Assembly: GCA_009767595.1 (NCBI GenBank)
Contig: VSDK01002218.1
Span: 43,098-107,097, forward strand
Origin: Symbiodinium kawagutii
Lineage: Eukaryota; Sar; Dinophyceae; Suessiales; Symbiodiniaceae
DNA length: 64,000 nucleotides
Reading direction: 5' to 3'
Shown in pieces: positions 27,001-37,843 of this stretch. Under the pieces are notes generated by a model. The model worked only from the letters and a program-made list of their open reading frames with translations, had not been told where the DNA came from and did no database searches. Every line of letters begins with the position of its first letter. Within the stretch, counting starts at the first letter, position 1. A program made the translations under genes and the position numbers.

Positions 27001-28008
27001 GCCTTCCCGCCTCAGTTACAATTATATATTCACCAGAAGCTGCTTGTGGTGGTTGCTGGATTGAATGGTTTCATGGGATTGCAATAGCTAAGTAAGCAAA
27101 AATGCCCTGTCCATCCCTGTCGGCCACTCGGGCAACACACCTGCTTTGCAAAGTTTTTGCTTGTTGAGATCTTTCAAAAGGCAGGTGGCCGCCCCTTGCA
27201 GGAGCTATGGTTCCATGTTGGAGCTTTCTTGGCGCGGTGCCCACGAAATCCCTTTGGCAGATGGTCAAAGCAGAAAGTTCTTGCAGGATGGTGATGCAAC
27301 TCGGCGATGTGACAAGGATGGCCCCAGGGAATGATCCTTTGACTTCAAGAAATTGAGCAGGGGATGGCAATGTCCACTCACCTCTCCTGTTCGCCATGAT
27401 GTGAGAGGACGAGGTGGTCCTTTTTGGGGCTGCAAACGAAACACCAGGACAAAGGACATAGGTTTTCAAACAATTGTAGTCTAATGTGATGAATGTGACT
27501 GTCTCGCTGCATGTAGTTGGTTCCTTGGACAGTTGATTCAGCTCCCTGCAATCACCAGGTATGCAACATCCGAGGGTTCTGTCAGGGTGATGGCTATCAG
27601 ATTGGCTTTGGTGACTGCGTCTTGGATGGGAAGATGGGAATGCTGGAGGGGTCATGGTAGAGTACCCAGTATCCTAGCTATCCATCAAAACATTACAAAA
27701 CATAGCTAAGCATCATGTCTTGGCATCATGTCTGGGAACAACATGAAGCCTTTGGTTCTTCATGCTTCCAAAAAGTGTTTGTTTCATCGCCCCCCGCCTG
27801 AAAATGATATCATTAGTCTAGGATATTCATCAGAGCACTGGGTGTCGTACCTATTTCCAAAAAATAGAAGGAATTTTCCGGTGAGTGAGTGGCTTCGCCA
27901 GCCCCTTCCTCTCGTCACTCGCTGTGTCACCAAAGTGTCAAAAGCTTTGGCTCAGGTAGCGGGGAGGTCTTGCCTGCTGGTTCCTTAGATGAGGCGAGCA
28001 GCGCGTGA
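9828..28008 (+). CDS. FAH: Fumarylacetoacetase gene, 21 exons mapped
   Basis: Fumarylacetoacetate hydrolase cleaves fumarylacetoacetate to fumarate and acetoacetate, the last step of tyrosine and phenylalanine degradation. Collinear exons: 9828-9906, 10549-10624, 11292-11373, 12414-12457, 13575-13660, 14754-14795, 15063-15099, 17235-17396 (5' end uncertain), 18112-18152, 18701-18722, 18962-19012, 19311-19351, 19608-19676, 19934-19978, 20417-20468, 26212-26280, 26434-26503, 26728-26808, 27202-27295, 27559-27616, 27956-28008 (TGA). They sum to about 450 codons; animal FAH is about 420. Phases agree at every junction except the left side of exon 8. Donors read as 13 GC, 5 GT and 2 GA, a dinoflagellate trait. 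No in-frame ATG lies in the first mapped exon, so the start codon must be in an unseen upstream exon. Confidence 0.94.
10287..10402 (-). mobile_element. Family A element in FAH intron 1
   Basis: GGGGGTTCTCAAAATCGGGC to TGGCTTGAGAAACCGCCATG, opposite orientation to the next copy, which starts 8 bases downstream. Confidence 0.8.
10410..10515 (+). mobile_element. Family A element in FAH intron 1
   Basis: GTGGTTTCTCAAAATAGGGA to TTGTTTTGAGAAACCACCAT, ending 33 bases before FAH exon 2. Confidence 0.87.
10664..10767 (+). mobile_element. Family A element in FAH intron 2
   Basis: TA-flanked copy: TGGTGGCTTCTTAAAATAGG to CTATTTTGAGAAACCACCA, starting 39 bases after FAH exon 2. Confidence 0.87.
12025..12340. 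repeat. Palindromic minisatellite in FAH intron 3
   Basis: The left half repeats GCTGGTTAT/GGTCATAG-type units; the right half (12235-12330) repeats the complement, ATAACCAGCTACAACCAGC. The strands could fold into a long imperfect hairpin. Confidence 0.8.
12520..13440. repeat. Diverging GATGGTTGATGA / CATCAACCATCA minisatellites
   Basis: 12520-12960 is rich in GATGGTTGATGATGG-like units; 13180-13440 holds the reverse complement (CATCAACCATCATG). Together they make a second large imperfect inverted repeat within FAH intron 4. Confidence 0.75.
13768..13935. repeat. (TTTA)n microsatellite
   Basis: ATTT repeat in FAH intron 5, pure for about 55 bases, then degenerate. Confidence 0.97.
15651..15984 (+). 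CDS. Small ADP-ribosyltransferase/PARP-like ORF inside a FAH intron
   Basis: Short single-exon frame from ATG 15651 to TAG 15982-15984, about 88 residues if the N gap is removed. It opens with [20 protein letters not shown] and contains [13 protein letters not shown]. The pair YHVT and GxGIYLA resembles the His and Tyr motifs of the PARP/ART catalytic fold, and the tail [16 protein letters not shown] resembles the last strand of such domains. It is much shorter than canonical PARP domains; similar mini-domains are common in protists. Frames before and after the 34-base gap disagree, but the flanking bases repeat each other. It lies in FAH intron 7 on the same strand. Enzymatic activity is unproven. 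Confidence 0.68.
15830..15863. other. Assembly gap (34 N), probably spurious
   Basis: Bases before the gap (from about 15798, TGGCTCGGGGG...) and after it (from 15864, TGGCTCGGTGG...) look like two readings of the same sequence. Collapsing them restores one open frame through the ART-like ORF. Confidence 0.75.
17141..17243 (-). mobile_element. Family A element abutting FAH exon 8
   Basis: TGGTGGTTTCTCAAAATTGG to TGGCTTGAGCAAGCCATGGC. The diverged right terminal repeat contains the AG used, in the best reading, as the exon 8 acceptor, so the element end and the exon overlap by a few bases. Confidence 0.82.
17235..20468 (+). CDS. FAH: FAH exons 8-15: catalytic core
   Basis: Exon 8 encodes [20 protein letters not shown], identical over this run to the FAH family core. 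Exons 9 and 10 join through a GA donor to give LLDFELEIGFFVG, with both metal-ligand glutamates (ELE). Exons 11 and 12 give [10 protein letters not shown] then [13 protein letters not shown], including the metal-ligand Asp of NDW. Exon 13 gives [20 protein letters not shown] with the active-site Lys. Exons 14 and 15 give [12 protein letters not shown], then [16 protein letters not shown]. The start of exon 8 is uncertain: two AGs compete, and the Arg that follows the catalytic His region in mammals (IMFR) is not evident, so a microexon may be missing. Confidence 0.94.
22100..24145 (+). CDS. Sperm-tail PG-rich (SHIPPO/STOP) repeat protein, nested in FAH intron 15
   Basis: Several + strand coding stretches carry the PGPGxY and SFxxR signatures of SHIPPO/STOP repeats, found in axonemal and cortical microtubule-associated proteins. 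About 22181-22390 encodes [12 protein letters not shown] and KPSFSIGPS. About 23031-23150 encodes PEPGQYAPW. About 23376-23460 is lysine-rich ([16 protein letters not shown]). 23634 to about 23798 encodes [20 protein letters not shown]. About 23981-24129 encodes [16 protein letters not shown] and ends at a GC-type donor. Exon borders, start and stop are not resolved. The whole unit sits between FAH exons 15 and 16 on the same strand, so it is a nested gene or an assembly chimera; a role in flagellar structure is inference from the family. Confidence 0.7.
24690..24916 (+). other. Possible downstream exon, charged and PG-containing
   Basis: Open + strand stretch ending in stops near 24915-24935. 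One frame reads [20 protein letters not shown] and another carries [10 protein letters not shown]. It could be a C-terminal exon of the SHIPPO-repeat gene, but the frame cannot be chosen from sequence alone. Confidence 0.25.
25897..25909. other. Assembly gap (13 N)
   Basis: Thirteen Ns inside FAH intron 15. Confidence 0.99.
26212..28008 (+). CDS. FAH: FAH exons 16-21: C-terminal catalytic region and stop
   Basis: After a 5.7-kb intron the FAH frame resumes with [19 protein letters not shown]. Exon 17 gives [17 protein letters not shown], exon 18 [20 protein letters not shown], exon 19 [20 protein letters not shown] with the catalytic Glu (the E of MLELSW). Exon 20 gives [17 protein letters not shown]. 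The last exon, reached through a GC donor in phase 1, ends SGEVLPAG plus a short tail and TGA at 28006-28008. All key residues expected in this half are present, so the enzyme is probably functional. Confidence 0.94.
26880..26991 (+). mobile_element. Family A element in FAH intron 18
   Basis: GGCGGTGTCTTAAAATAAGG to GTGAGAAACGGCC, with TGGATGATTTCGGGGTACTC inside. Confidence 0.8.
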
Positions 28009-28582
28009 AGTCATAGTTTTGGTATGTTTCGGTGCAATGGTGTACAGTACTAGAACCAACACCGAAACAGAATATAATTAGATACATCATGATACATCCA
28101 TGAGATTTGGAAAATGTGCAGTCTCCAGAGCCATCTTTTTAGTGAGCCGCACTGTGGCTGATTGCTTTTCATGAATTTCCTCTGCTTGGAACACGGCAAG
28201 TCATGATTTGACAACTGACTGATCTGCATGTGGTTCGTTGCGGTTAATTCCTTGCTGGGTAAGGGTCTCAAGCGTCAAGAGTTTCTTCAAGGGATTTTCC
28301 GGTGATTTTTTTCGTTGCTATTGGGAGCGATTCGGAACCAGGGATATCCATCTCTTTAAAGGGGGAGAGATTTGGAGCGGAGTGGCCAGAAACCAAACGC
28401 TAGGTTTGATGTTTAATAGCCAATACCAATTGGATTGAATACATGTATAGCTTGATGCTAACAACCTAATTAACAAGTATCTTAAATTAATTATTAATGG
28501 ATTATCCACTGTTATTAGCCAATTTATGTGTTTTTGATTACCAAAATCAGATTGACTTTCCCATTTTGCATGGGAGTGCCAG

Positions 28583-28663
28583 GCACCAAAGGCTGCCACC
28601 TCCAAGGTTCAGTTGCAGGAGCTGTGGGACCTGCTTTCAGACCTGGCTGAAGTGGTTCTCAAT
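28583..28663 (+). CDS. Isolated 27-residue exon between FAH and MAAI
   Basis: An 81-base phase-0 exon bounded by CCAG|G and AAT|GTAAGG. It reads KVQLQELWDLLSDLAEVV in its core, an amphipathic leucine-rich helix. The family is not recognised. It could be an upstream exon of the isomerase transcript or part of a small separate gene. Confidence 0.4.
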
Positions 28664-28716
28664 GTAAGGCTATGGAGCTTGATTGATATGTCGGTTGACG
28701 GAGGTTGATTGACATA

Positions 28717-28824
28717 TGGTGGTTTCTCAAGTCATAGGGGACCCCCAGTTGTCATCCAGTTGACTAACCAGTCACAGGAATAAACTAAGCATTTTGGAGG
28801 TACTCTATTTTGAGAAACCATCAT
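28717..28824 (-). mobile_element. Family A element between FAH and MAAI
   Basis: TA-flanked: TGGTGGTTTCTCAAGTCATA to CTATTTTGAGAAACCATCA. Confidence 0.85.
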
Positions 28825-29530
28825 ATGTTGGTTGATGTTGATTGTTGATGCTGCCTCCTTATACTAATAGTATATAATTTTTACGCGTTTTTGTTCAACA
28901 ATCCGTTAGGGGAATCCGTATCATGGTTGGCATCATTTGATTGAGTGAGGAAACAACGAGGAACACACACTCACACGGCCGCACCAGCCAACAAGGTGTT
29001 GACGGGTGCGACCCTTTTTGCTTGATGATGGATGACAGTGAGTACTGATGACAATAATATTTATCCGATGATCAGGATGATGAAAATGCTGCTAATTCTT
29101 ATGACTGATGATGCAACTATCCCTCAGGAAGGAAAATTCTACAAGTACATCGCAACACCAGCAAGCAACACCCTTCCATCAGGCACGTTGGCAAGGCCGG
29201 CGGATTTCATAATGAGCAAACTAATCGGGTTTGATGCTAAATTATCAGTTGCCAATGATGAACCCTTGAATCAAATGAAACCTGAGCAAGACACACTCAC
29301 AGTGATTCGCACCCACAATCTCCATCATATCATTAAGCTCAGGAAGCTTCCGCTCAAAAATGGACATTGGTTTGGTTGGTTGCTGGTCAGTAACCATCAT
29401 GTAACCAGTATGTCACATAGCCATAAGTCAGCATAATCATATACCCAGTATGTCATCACTATTTAGCCATAAATCACCCCAACCATTATATAGCCATTGG
29501 TTTCTTGGAGGATGCCCCGCATCGCCACAG

Positions 29531-32500
29531 GATGTGGAACTGCATGGCTACTGGCGGTCCACATGTGCTTGGCGCGTCCGGATCGTTGCTGGGCGGACTT
29601 GAGGACTGAGCTCCGGTTCATGGGAATGGTTGCTGGTGAGTGATAAGCAACAAGAATAGGGAATAGTAGGGAATATATAGGGAATATATAGGGAATATGC
29701 TAGAGGGAATATACTATAGAGAATATATAATAGGGAATGATAGGGAATATACAGAGAATAGTAGGGAAGAATAGGGAATATATAGAGAATATGCTAGAGG
29801 GAATATACTATAGAGAATATATAATAGGGAATGATAGGGAATATACAGAGAATAGTAGGGAAGAATAGGGAATATATAGAGAATATGCTAGAGGGAATAT
29901 ACTATAGAGAATATATAATAGGGAATGATAGGGAATATACAGAGAATAGTAGGGAAGAATAGGGAATATATAGAGAATATGCTAGAGGGAATATACTATA
30001 GAGAATATATAATAGGGAATGATAGGGAATATACAGAGAATAGTAGGGAAGAATAGGGAATATATAGAGAATATGCTAGAGGGAATATACTATAGAGAAT
30101 ATATAATAGGGAATGATAGGGAATATACAGAGAATAGTAGGGAAGAATAGGGAATATATAGAGAATATGCTAGAGGGAATATACTATAGAGAATATATAA
30201 TAGGGAATGATAGGGAATATACAGAGAATAGTAGGGAAGAATAGGGAATATATAGAGAATATGCTAGAGGGAATATACTATAGAGAATATATAATAGGGA
30301 ATGATAGGGAATATACAGAGAATAGTAGGGAAGAATAGGGAATATATAGAGAATATGCTAGAGGGAATATACTATAGAGAATATATAATAGGGAATGATA
30401 GGGAATATACAGAGAATAGTAGGGAAGAATAGGGAATATATAGAGAATATGCTAGAGGGAATATACTATAGAGAATATATAATAGGGAATGATAGGGAAT
30501 ATACAGAGAATAGTAGGGAAGAATAGGGAATATATAGAGAATATGCTAGAGGGAATATACTATAGAGAATATATAATAGGGAATGATAGGGAATATACAG
30601 AGAATAGTAGGGAAGAATAGGGAATATATAGAGAATATGCTAGAGGGAATATACTATAGAGAATATATAATAGGGAATGATAGGGAATATACAGAGAATA
30701 GTAGGGAAGAATAGGGAATATATAGAGAATATGCTAGAGGGAATATACTATAGAGAATATATAATAGGGAATGATAGGGAATATACAGAGAATAGTAGGG
30801 AAGAATAGGGAATATATAGAGAATATGCTAGAGGGAATATACTATAGAGAATATATAATAGGGAATGATAGGGAATATACAGAGAATAGTAGGGAAGAAT
30901 AGGGAATATATAGAGAATATGCTAGAGGGAATATACTATAGAGAATATATAATAGGGAATGATAGGGAATATACAGAGAATAGTAGGGAAGAATAGGGAA
31001 TATATAGGGAATATGCTAGAGGGAATATACTATAGGGAATATACCGTAGGGAATATACTGTAGGGAATATATAATAGGGAATGATAGGGAATATACAGAG
31101 AATAGTAGGGAATATGTAGGGAATATATAGGGAATATATAGGGAATATATAGGGAATATGTAGGGAACAATAGGGAATATATAGGGAATGTATAGGGAAT
31201 GATAGGGAAGAATAGGGAATATGTAGGGAACAATAGGGAATATATAGGGAATGTATAGGGAATGACAGGGAATACTAGGGAATACTAGGGAATGATAGGG
31301 AATATGTAGGGAATGATAGGGAATGATAGGGAATACTAGGGAATACTAGGGAATGATAGGGAATATGTAGGGAATGATAGGGAGTGATAGGGAATGGTAG
31401 GGAATGGTAGGGAATAGGTGGCAACAAAGATAGAAACAATTACAGGATATTATGGAAAACCTTATAGTTGATGGTTAAGGCAGGGCTTTCCAACGCAAAT
31501 TTCAACCAACCTGTGAGACGCAGTAGCAACGGACACTTGTCAATACCAAATACCATGTATCACGTGTAACATGTTGGTCAACGCCAATCCAAACAATGAA
31601 GCACTTGGTTCGTTCTTACGAGGTTTGATTTCTCAACTTGGAGTTTCAACCCAGATGCATGTTCATTTCTCTAATCCACCATCAACCATCAACTGCCCAA
31701 CTGCTTTTTGCAGGCAGGTTTCTTGGCTACCATCGACGATCATCCATGAGCATTTGATTATCCACATCATATTCACAATGGATTCAGTGGCTAACCTCAA
31801 ATGTCAATAAATCATGATCCATTGGTTGATCTACCGTTATCGTTGTGAAATCACCAATATTGATAGAGATTCATTTTTCGGTGAAAGTGAATACAGTTGA
31901 TTAGTTGATTAGACCATTATGATTATTCAAGGTTGATGTTGGAATTGACCAGATTATTCTGGTGCGAATGATGATTTACTCAACAAACCTGGAGTTTGCT
32001 ATTTGATGCTATTTGCCATATTTATTCCTGGATTACAAGTGCTTCTTACTATCCAACTGTTCCCATCGTTGATGGTGGTACCACTGCTATCCAGCTGAGG
32101 CTTTAGCTCACCATGGAGTGGACTACAAGTACACATCGGTGACTTGGCCAGGCATAATAAGTAGAGTGCTTCATGGATGAGTGAACCCCTGGTTGATGAA
32201 CAGGGGGCCCGAGAAGCCAACGGGTGGTTTCTCAAGCCATAGGGGCCCCAAGAAATGGTTGGTGTACTACTATAAATGGTTGATATTGGGTGATTTTGGG
32301 GTACCCCTATTTTGAGAAACCACCAACTGGTTTCCCTGTCAAATGGTACGCCCGCAAGTATTAAACCTCTGGTGTATTAATTTGGGTTTAGCATTAACCC
32401 TGCACTTGCCTTGAAATTGGGAATTGCGACTGTCAATAGACCACCGCTGATGGTTGTTAATGGCTCAATACTCATGGATATGGATTAGTAATGGGTGATA

Positions 32501-35181
32501 AGCGATATGCAGCAATCATAAATGGTCCATTTACCATGGGAAATTCAGCTGTCAAGAAACCACTCCTTATGGTAGCATGAGCTGATCGTTTTTCGGCATG
32601 TTAGTGTGGTTTATCAATGCAGATCATCCATTGATTGCTTATTCACCAGTCGTACTGTACAACTGGAATTGACTGTATCTCAGATCAATACTAAGGATAG
32701 TCTTAGAGGTTTTCACTGACACTGATCAGCCCCTCCCCGTTCTGCCAGACTCCTCCAGGAATCCTGCTGTAGTGAGGAAATTATAGGTTTTTAGGCTAGG
32801 GCACAGGAGGTTGAGAATCGGCCAGTGGATTACTATCGTCATTGGTTGGTGCTGTCAGTGAAGCTATTTACTTCTTGGACGTATGAGGGGCCAGGCCCAA
32901 TGGCCCAGCGCCAAGTCATAGATGGTGATGTTTTTGGATTCCTAGATGCATCGCTGTGTATTTATAGACGTTTATAGAACACATGATGGTCATAGCTGGT
33001 TCATGGGGAAGCCCTTTGTGTCTGCGGTGTGTAACAAACCACTGCAGAACTTCCAAGCTATGGACACTTCGAAGGATGACCGGAGTGACGGCTCAGGGCC
33101 GAACTTGAGCTCGGTGTAGCCGAGGTATGGCCAATGATGTGTTTGGATTTTCGCAGGATATTCGTTTTTTGGGTCGGCTTGGGGATATCACCGTCTATGG
33201 TCAACCCATGTCAACCCCAAGATACTTCTGCCCGCGAATCATGATGCTATTCCAAATCCCCGTGTCGACTTCGGTCATATTAAGAGGGAATCCTAGGAAT
33301 TGTCATTGAATCTTCAATAGGGATGATTCCTTTTCTGCATTGTCGGAAATCTGGGTACTGGATGACACTGGCAATTCCATAGGCAAATTCAACTATAAGA
33401 CTAGCTACTTCGATGATCATCCCACTGGTCAATAATTCAGAAATGATACCAACCCCTATAATAATCTATATAGATCTAAATTGAAGTCAGATGAACCTCA
33501 AATTGAAGTGTTGTTACATGAAACAGAGCTTTTTCGTGTGTTTTCATGTAGATCTAAATTGAAGTCAGATTAACCCGAGGATTGGTGGCTAAAACCACGG
33601 CTTTCCTGCAGTTTTCTCATCAACCCAGCGATACCACCCTCCACCTGGGAAGCCTGCCACTGAGGTGAACCTGCTGAAGGGCGAGCAGAAAAGTGCCGAG
33701 TTCGCTGGGCTGCCCAGTGCAGTTCGTGGCAACCCAGAGTTGGGGATGGCTCAAGACCTAACCAACCAACCAACCAACCAGCCAACCAACCAACCAACCT
33801 ACCTACCAGCCAACCAACCAGCCAACCAACCAGCCAACCAACCATTCAGCCAACAAAGGGGTGAACATCTCGACAACTTGACTAGTGACTGATGATTGAT
33901 GGGATGTGAACTTCGTGTGAACAGCTGGGGTACAGGGTATGGAGCCACAGCCATTTGAGAAGTTGAAGGATCAAGGCTAGATATAGGATGTTTGTGGTAA
34001 TCATGGACCTTTCAAACACAATTGAGTTGCATAGATGTCCTTTTTTGATTTTGAACTTGTCGTAAACTGTGAAGATTGCCATTTCGCAAAGCCTGAACAC
34101 TCAGGCTGAACACTCAAGCATGGCACAGGTGCAAGGGATGGCGGCGGCGCTATCCACACATCCAAGGGGGGCAGCTGAATGCGCGTAGCATGGTTGTGAT
34201 GGGATGGTATGACCATAAAGGACGCACAAATTGCTATATGATTGTGCCAGATCATGGTCAATTGGATCGCGGCAAAATTCACAATGCGATCACTTCAAAG
34301 CGTATTGTGACTTCCTCGACAATTTGATGGCTGAATCAATGGCACTGATAAAATTACCAGACAGGTCCCAAGTTGTTTTGGCTATGGGTCAAAAATCCTG
34401 TACCCCAGGTTCCCCATCATGAACCATTGTTTTCCCCATTAGTGTTGGTGATTATATCCTATGGGTTGGCTGATTAATGTGGACCCAGAGCCTTTTGATG
34501 CAATCCAAAACAACAAGTGTGCCGTTTCAGCACTGGCACGCTTCGCTCCCATCCCATGTGTGAGACGAGATCAACTTTCGCACACTCGTGTGATGGCATA
34601 AAAGCAATCGTTGGGGTTGGTGCTGTTCCAGTGCTTCACGGATCAACCAGTTCGATGGAACTCCTAGAGATTCTCCCATCAAGCAATGAAGTGATCCAAT
34701 TGCCATCGCCTCATCATCCAAATCTCATCAAATCTCGGCTTTTGGCGGTCCATCCTCTTCAATGCTGTGTCGTTAGCAAAAGGCTGTCGTTTCTGAGAAC
34801 ATGAATTGCACACTTATCCCCCTATCATTGACCATTCATGGACCATCATGAACCTGAATGTATACTGAACATCATGAACCTATCATCAACCAACATCATC
34901 AACACTTTTGTGGGGGTTCTCAAAATAGGTGAACCCCTGAATCATCCTTTTTAACCATTTCCAATCATAAACCAACCATACCAACCCTAGCCATAGCTGT
35001 GGGGGGTCCCCAACGGCATGGTTGAGCCCCCCCCGGTGCTACGTGCGGCGCCTGGGTGGCGGATGTGGCCGCCAGGTGCCCACGCTGAGCTTCACAGCAG
35101 ATGGACGTCGACAGAACTTGACGCAGTCCTTGGCCATCGTGGAATTTCTGGAGCCGTGGGCAACGGCCGAGCTGCTCCCCG
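29531..35181 (+). CDS. GSTZ1: MAAI exons 1-4: thioredoxin-fold GSH-binding half
   Basis: Exon 1 ([12 protein letters not shown]) ends in phase 2 at a GA donor. Exon 2 is only 28 bases (AELELGVAE). Exon 3 reads [19 protein letters not shown] and runs to GNPELGMAQ before a GA donor. Exon 4 begins [18 protein letters not shown] and ends LLPG. Introns are 3.5, 0.5 and 1.3 kb. Relative to animal enzymes, exon 3 carries about eight extra residues before the VPTL strand, so its 3' border may be wrong. Confidence 0.9.
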
Positions 35182-37785
35182 GAGATATGGCGAGCTGGGT
35201 CAAGCAGTTAACCAACCAACCAATGGTTTAGCTGGTTAATAATAGGGGATAACAACCAACAATAGTAGGGGATATAAGGGATCAATATTAACCAACCACT
35301 AATGGGGGATAATAGCCAACAATAATATACAATAATAGGGAAACCAATGGTTAATGATGGGGAACCAGGGGGACTAAGGGTTTTGACCCACTGCCATATC
35401 CTTGGGGTGTGTTAAGTTAACAGCCAATATGGCTAAGGGTCAATATTATCCATCAGCATTATGCCACCATAATGGGGAAAAGAATAGTGAATGATGGGAA
35501 CCAGGGGTACAGGGTTTTGACCCACAGCCATATCTATTAAGAGCCAAGTTGAGCTAATGTTAACAGCCATTACTAACCATTAGATTGTCTTGGATGATTT
35601 TTGATGATAGAAGTGAGTGGGTGGTGTTCACCATTGGATTGTTTTCCGTGGTTAGCCATATTACTTTATTGTTGGCTATTGACCATTGGATTGTTAAGCT
35701 TATTAAGCACCAATACTGGCTTGCGTGATTGTTCACCACTTTATAGGGATTATGATTATTTGCTACTATTAGGATTGTCAACTTGCTCCCATTGTTCATG
35801 AATCGCATGAATGTCCTGGCATTTCTTGGCACTCTGAAATCCCCTTGTCATTCTCCCGCTTCCGTGAACCCTGCCTGGTCCACGTTATTCCATTACAGAG
35901 CAATTGGAATCATTTGGGTCATGATAAAACACGGCGAACATATTGTGATTCGCGCTGAATTTTTCTCTACCATTAGGGAACAGCTATTGTGCTGCCTCAA
36001 GCTATTGGTTACTTCATGTGTAATGATAGTTATATCACTGGTCCTTGGTGGGTCAAGGACCATCAATGGTAGATCAAGCCATGAATTGCCAGCAGGGCCC
36101 AAGCTTTGGCGACGCTGCTCGGTAGGACTTGATCTACGCTGACTCTACACCCTTGATCCCACCAGCGGATGGCACACCTGAAGGTTGGTGGGCTGTGTGT
36201 GCAGCGCCAGGAAGCACAACATCATCGCTGTGTGACTATAGTCATGACTAGGTCCACATGGTTGACTGGTTGACCATGATGAAGTGTGGGGAAACTTTGT
36301 TGACTTACCATGACAATCATGCATTCATGCAGCTATAGAAAGACATCGAATCAGCTACCGGTACTTTAACTATCAGCGCAGATTGCATCAAGCAACCGTT
36401 TGTGATACCGGATACCCGCAGGAGGGTGTGTCCAGAGTTATCGGAGACATCAGCATCCTCTACAAGAAACACCCATTAGACGCACACATTCCACATCATG
36501 CTTGGTTTTTAGGTATCTTGATTCGGCTCGCATCCTGCAGGCACTATGAGAAGAGCACGTGCTATGGAAATTGCCGAGATTATCAATTCGGGCACGCAGC
36601 GTGAATGCAGAGCTTGTTTCATTTCTGCGACTTCTTGGAGTGTCCGCGCAACAACCAATGGTTCTCCGAAGATCACAAACGACAAACTGACTTCGGGGGA
36701 ATGCCTTGGTGCTCCCTTTCAAACTGACTTTGACGGACTTTGACTGCTTTGGTTGGTGCTCCAACTGAAGACTTGGGATGCAAAAGGGGTATTCCACGTG
36801 GCACAACCACGGAGACATCCCTGAGACGGCAAGCGTGTAGTGCCCGTGATGCAGCTGAGGCAACCACTTCAAAATCGACCCATGCTTGGCAGCGATTCTT
36901 GGATTGCAAGCCATCCGGTCCCAGGTTTTGTCGGCTTGAAGCAGCGCAGATACAGGTGGCGATGAGGTTGTGGATTTATAGCATTTTATAGCTGGTTTAG
37001 CTTCTTGATGAACTTTGAAAAGTTCCTTCTTGGCACATGATAGGAGGAATAGACTCCGTGTGGAACTTCAAGCCACTTTGTTGTTTTTGCTGATTATCCT
37101 GTGTGTTGCTCTGGCAGCTGAAACTCAAATCCAAATGTACTCTAGCAAGAACGAGTCATATATCCAGCCAAATCAATTTAAAATTCAAGTTGGACGGCCC
37201 AAAGTACAGTGACTCATACACGAACCTGTGCACATGATGACTGTCCATGCCATGTTTTCCAAGATCAAAACAGCCGTGGTGGACGGCAATGAGACAGATG
37301 GAAATGGCTTCGCAACTGCTGCTGTGTTGAAAGGGCTTAAGGCCTGGTCGGAAACTCATTGATGGCAGAATGTCTTAAGTGAGCCAGCAAGAGGTGCTGT
37401 CACTAATTCGTTTTCAGAAAGCTCCTGGCCGCAGTGGTGAAGTAGAAGGCAGTGCATGTAGATAGGTCTTGCAAGGATAGTTTTGGGGCCGTCCGTGCTT
37501 GAATTCATGGATGCTCCCAAATCTTGAGTACCAAAGGAAACCATGGATGTATTTGGGGTGTTTTGACACAACCATAGAAATGTAGAATTGTGAGGTCCTC
37601 ATCAGTAGTTCAGTGTCTAAACCAGCACAATGTTGAAAACAATTGTATTTTTCCCGTTGATCATTGTTATGGGATTCGATACCTGCTTTTTGCGGATCAT
37701 CATCGCCGTCGTCGTCGTCATCATCGTCGTCCTGAAAGTCATCATCATCATGATCATCATCATCATCATTATCATCATCATCATT

Positions 37786-37843
<58 letters not shown>

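Noticed and set aside
29655..31420. CRISPR-like array or telomeric repeat
   Set aside because: No constant-repeat/variable-spacer alternation: the whole 94-mer repeats. Units are GGGAATATA-like, not TTTAGGG, and lie inside a gene.
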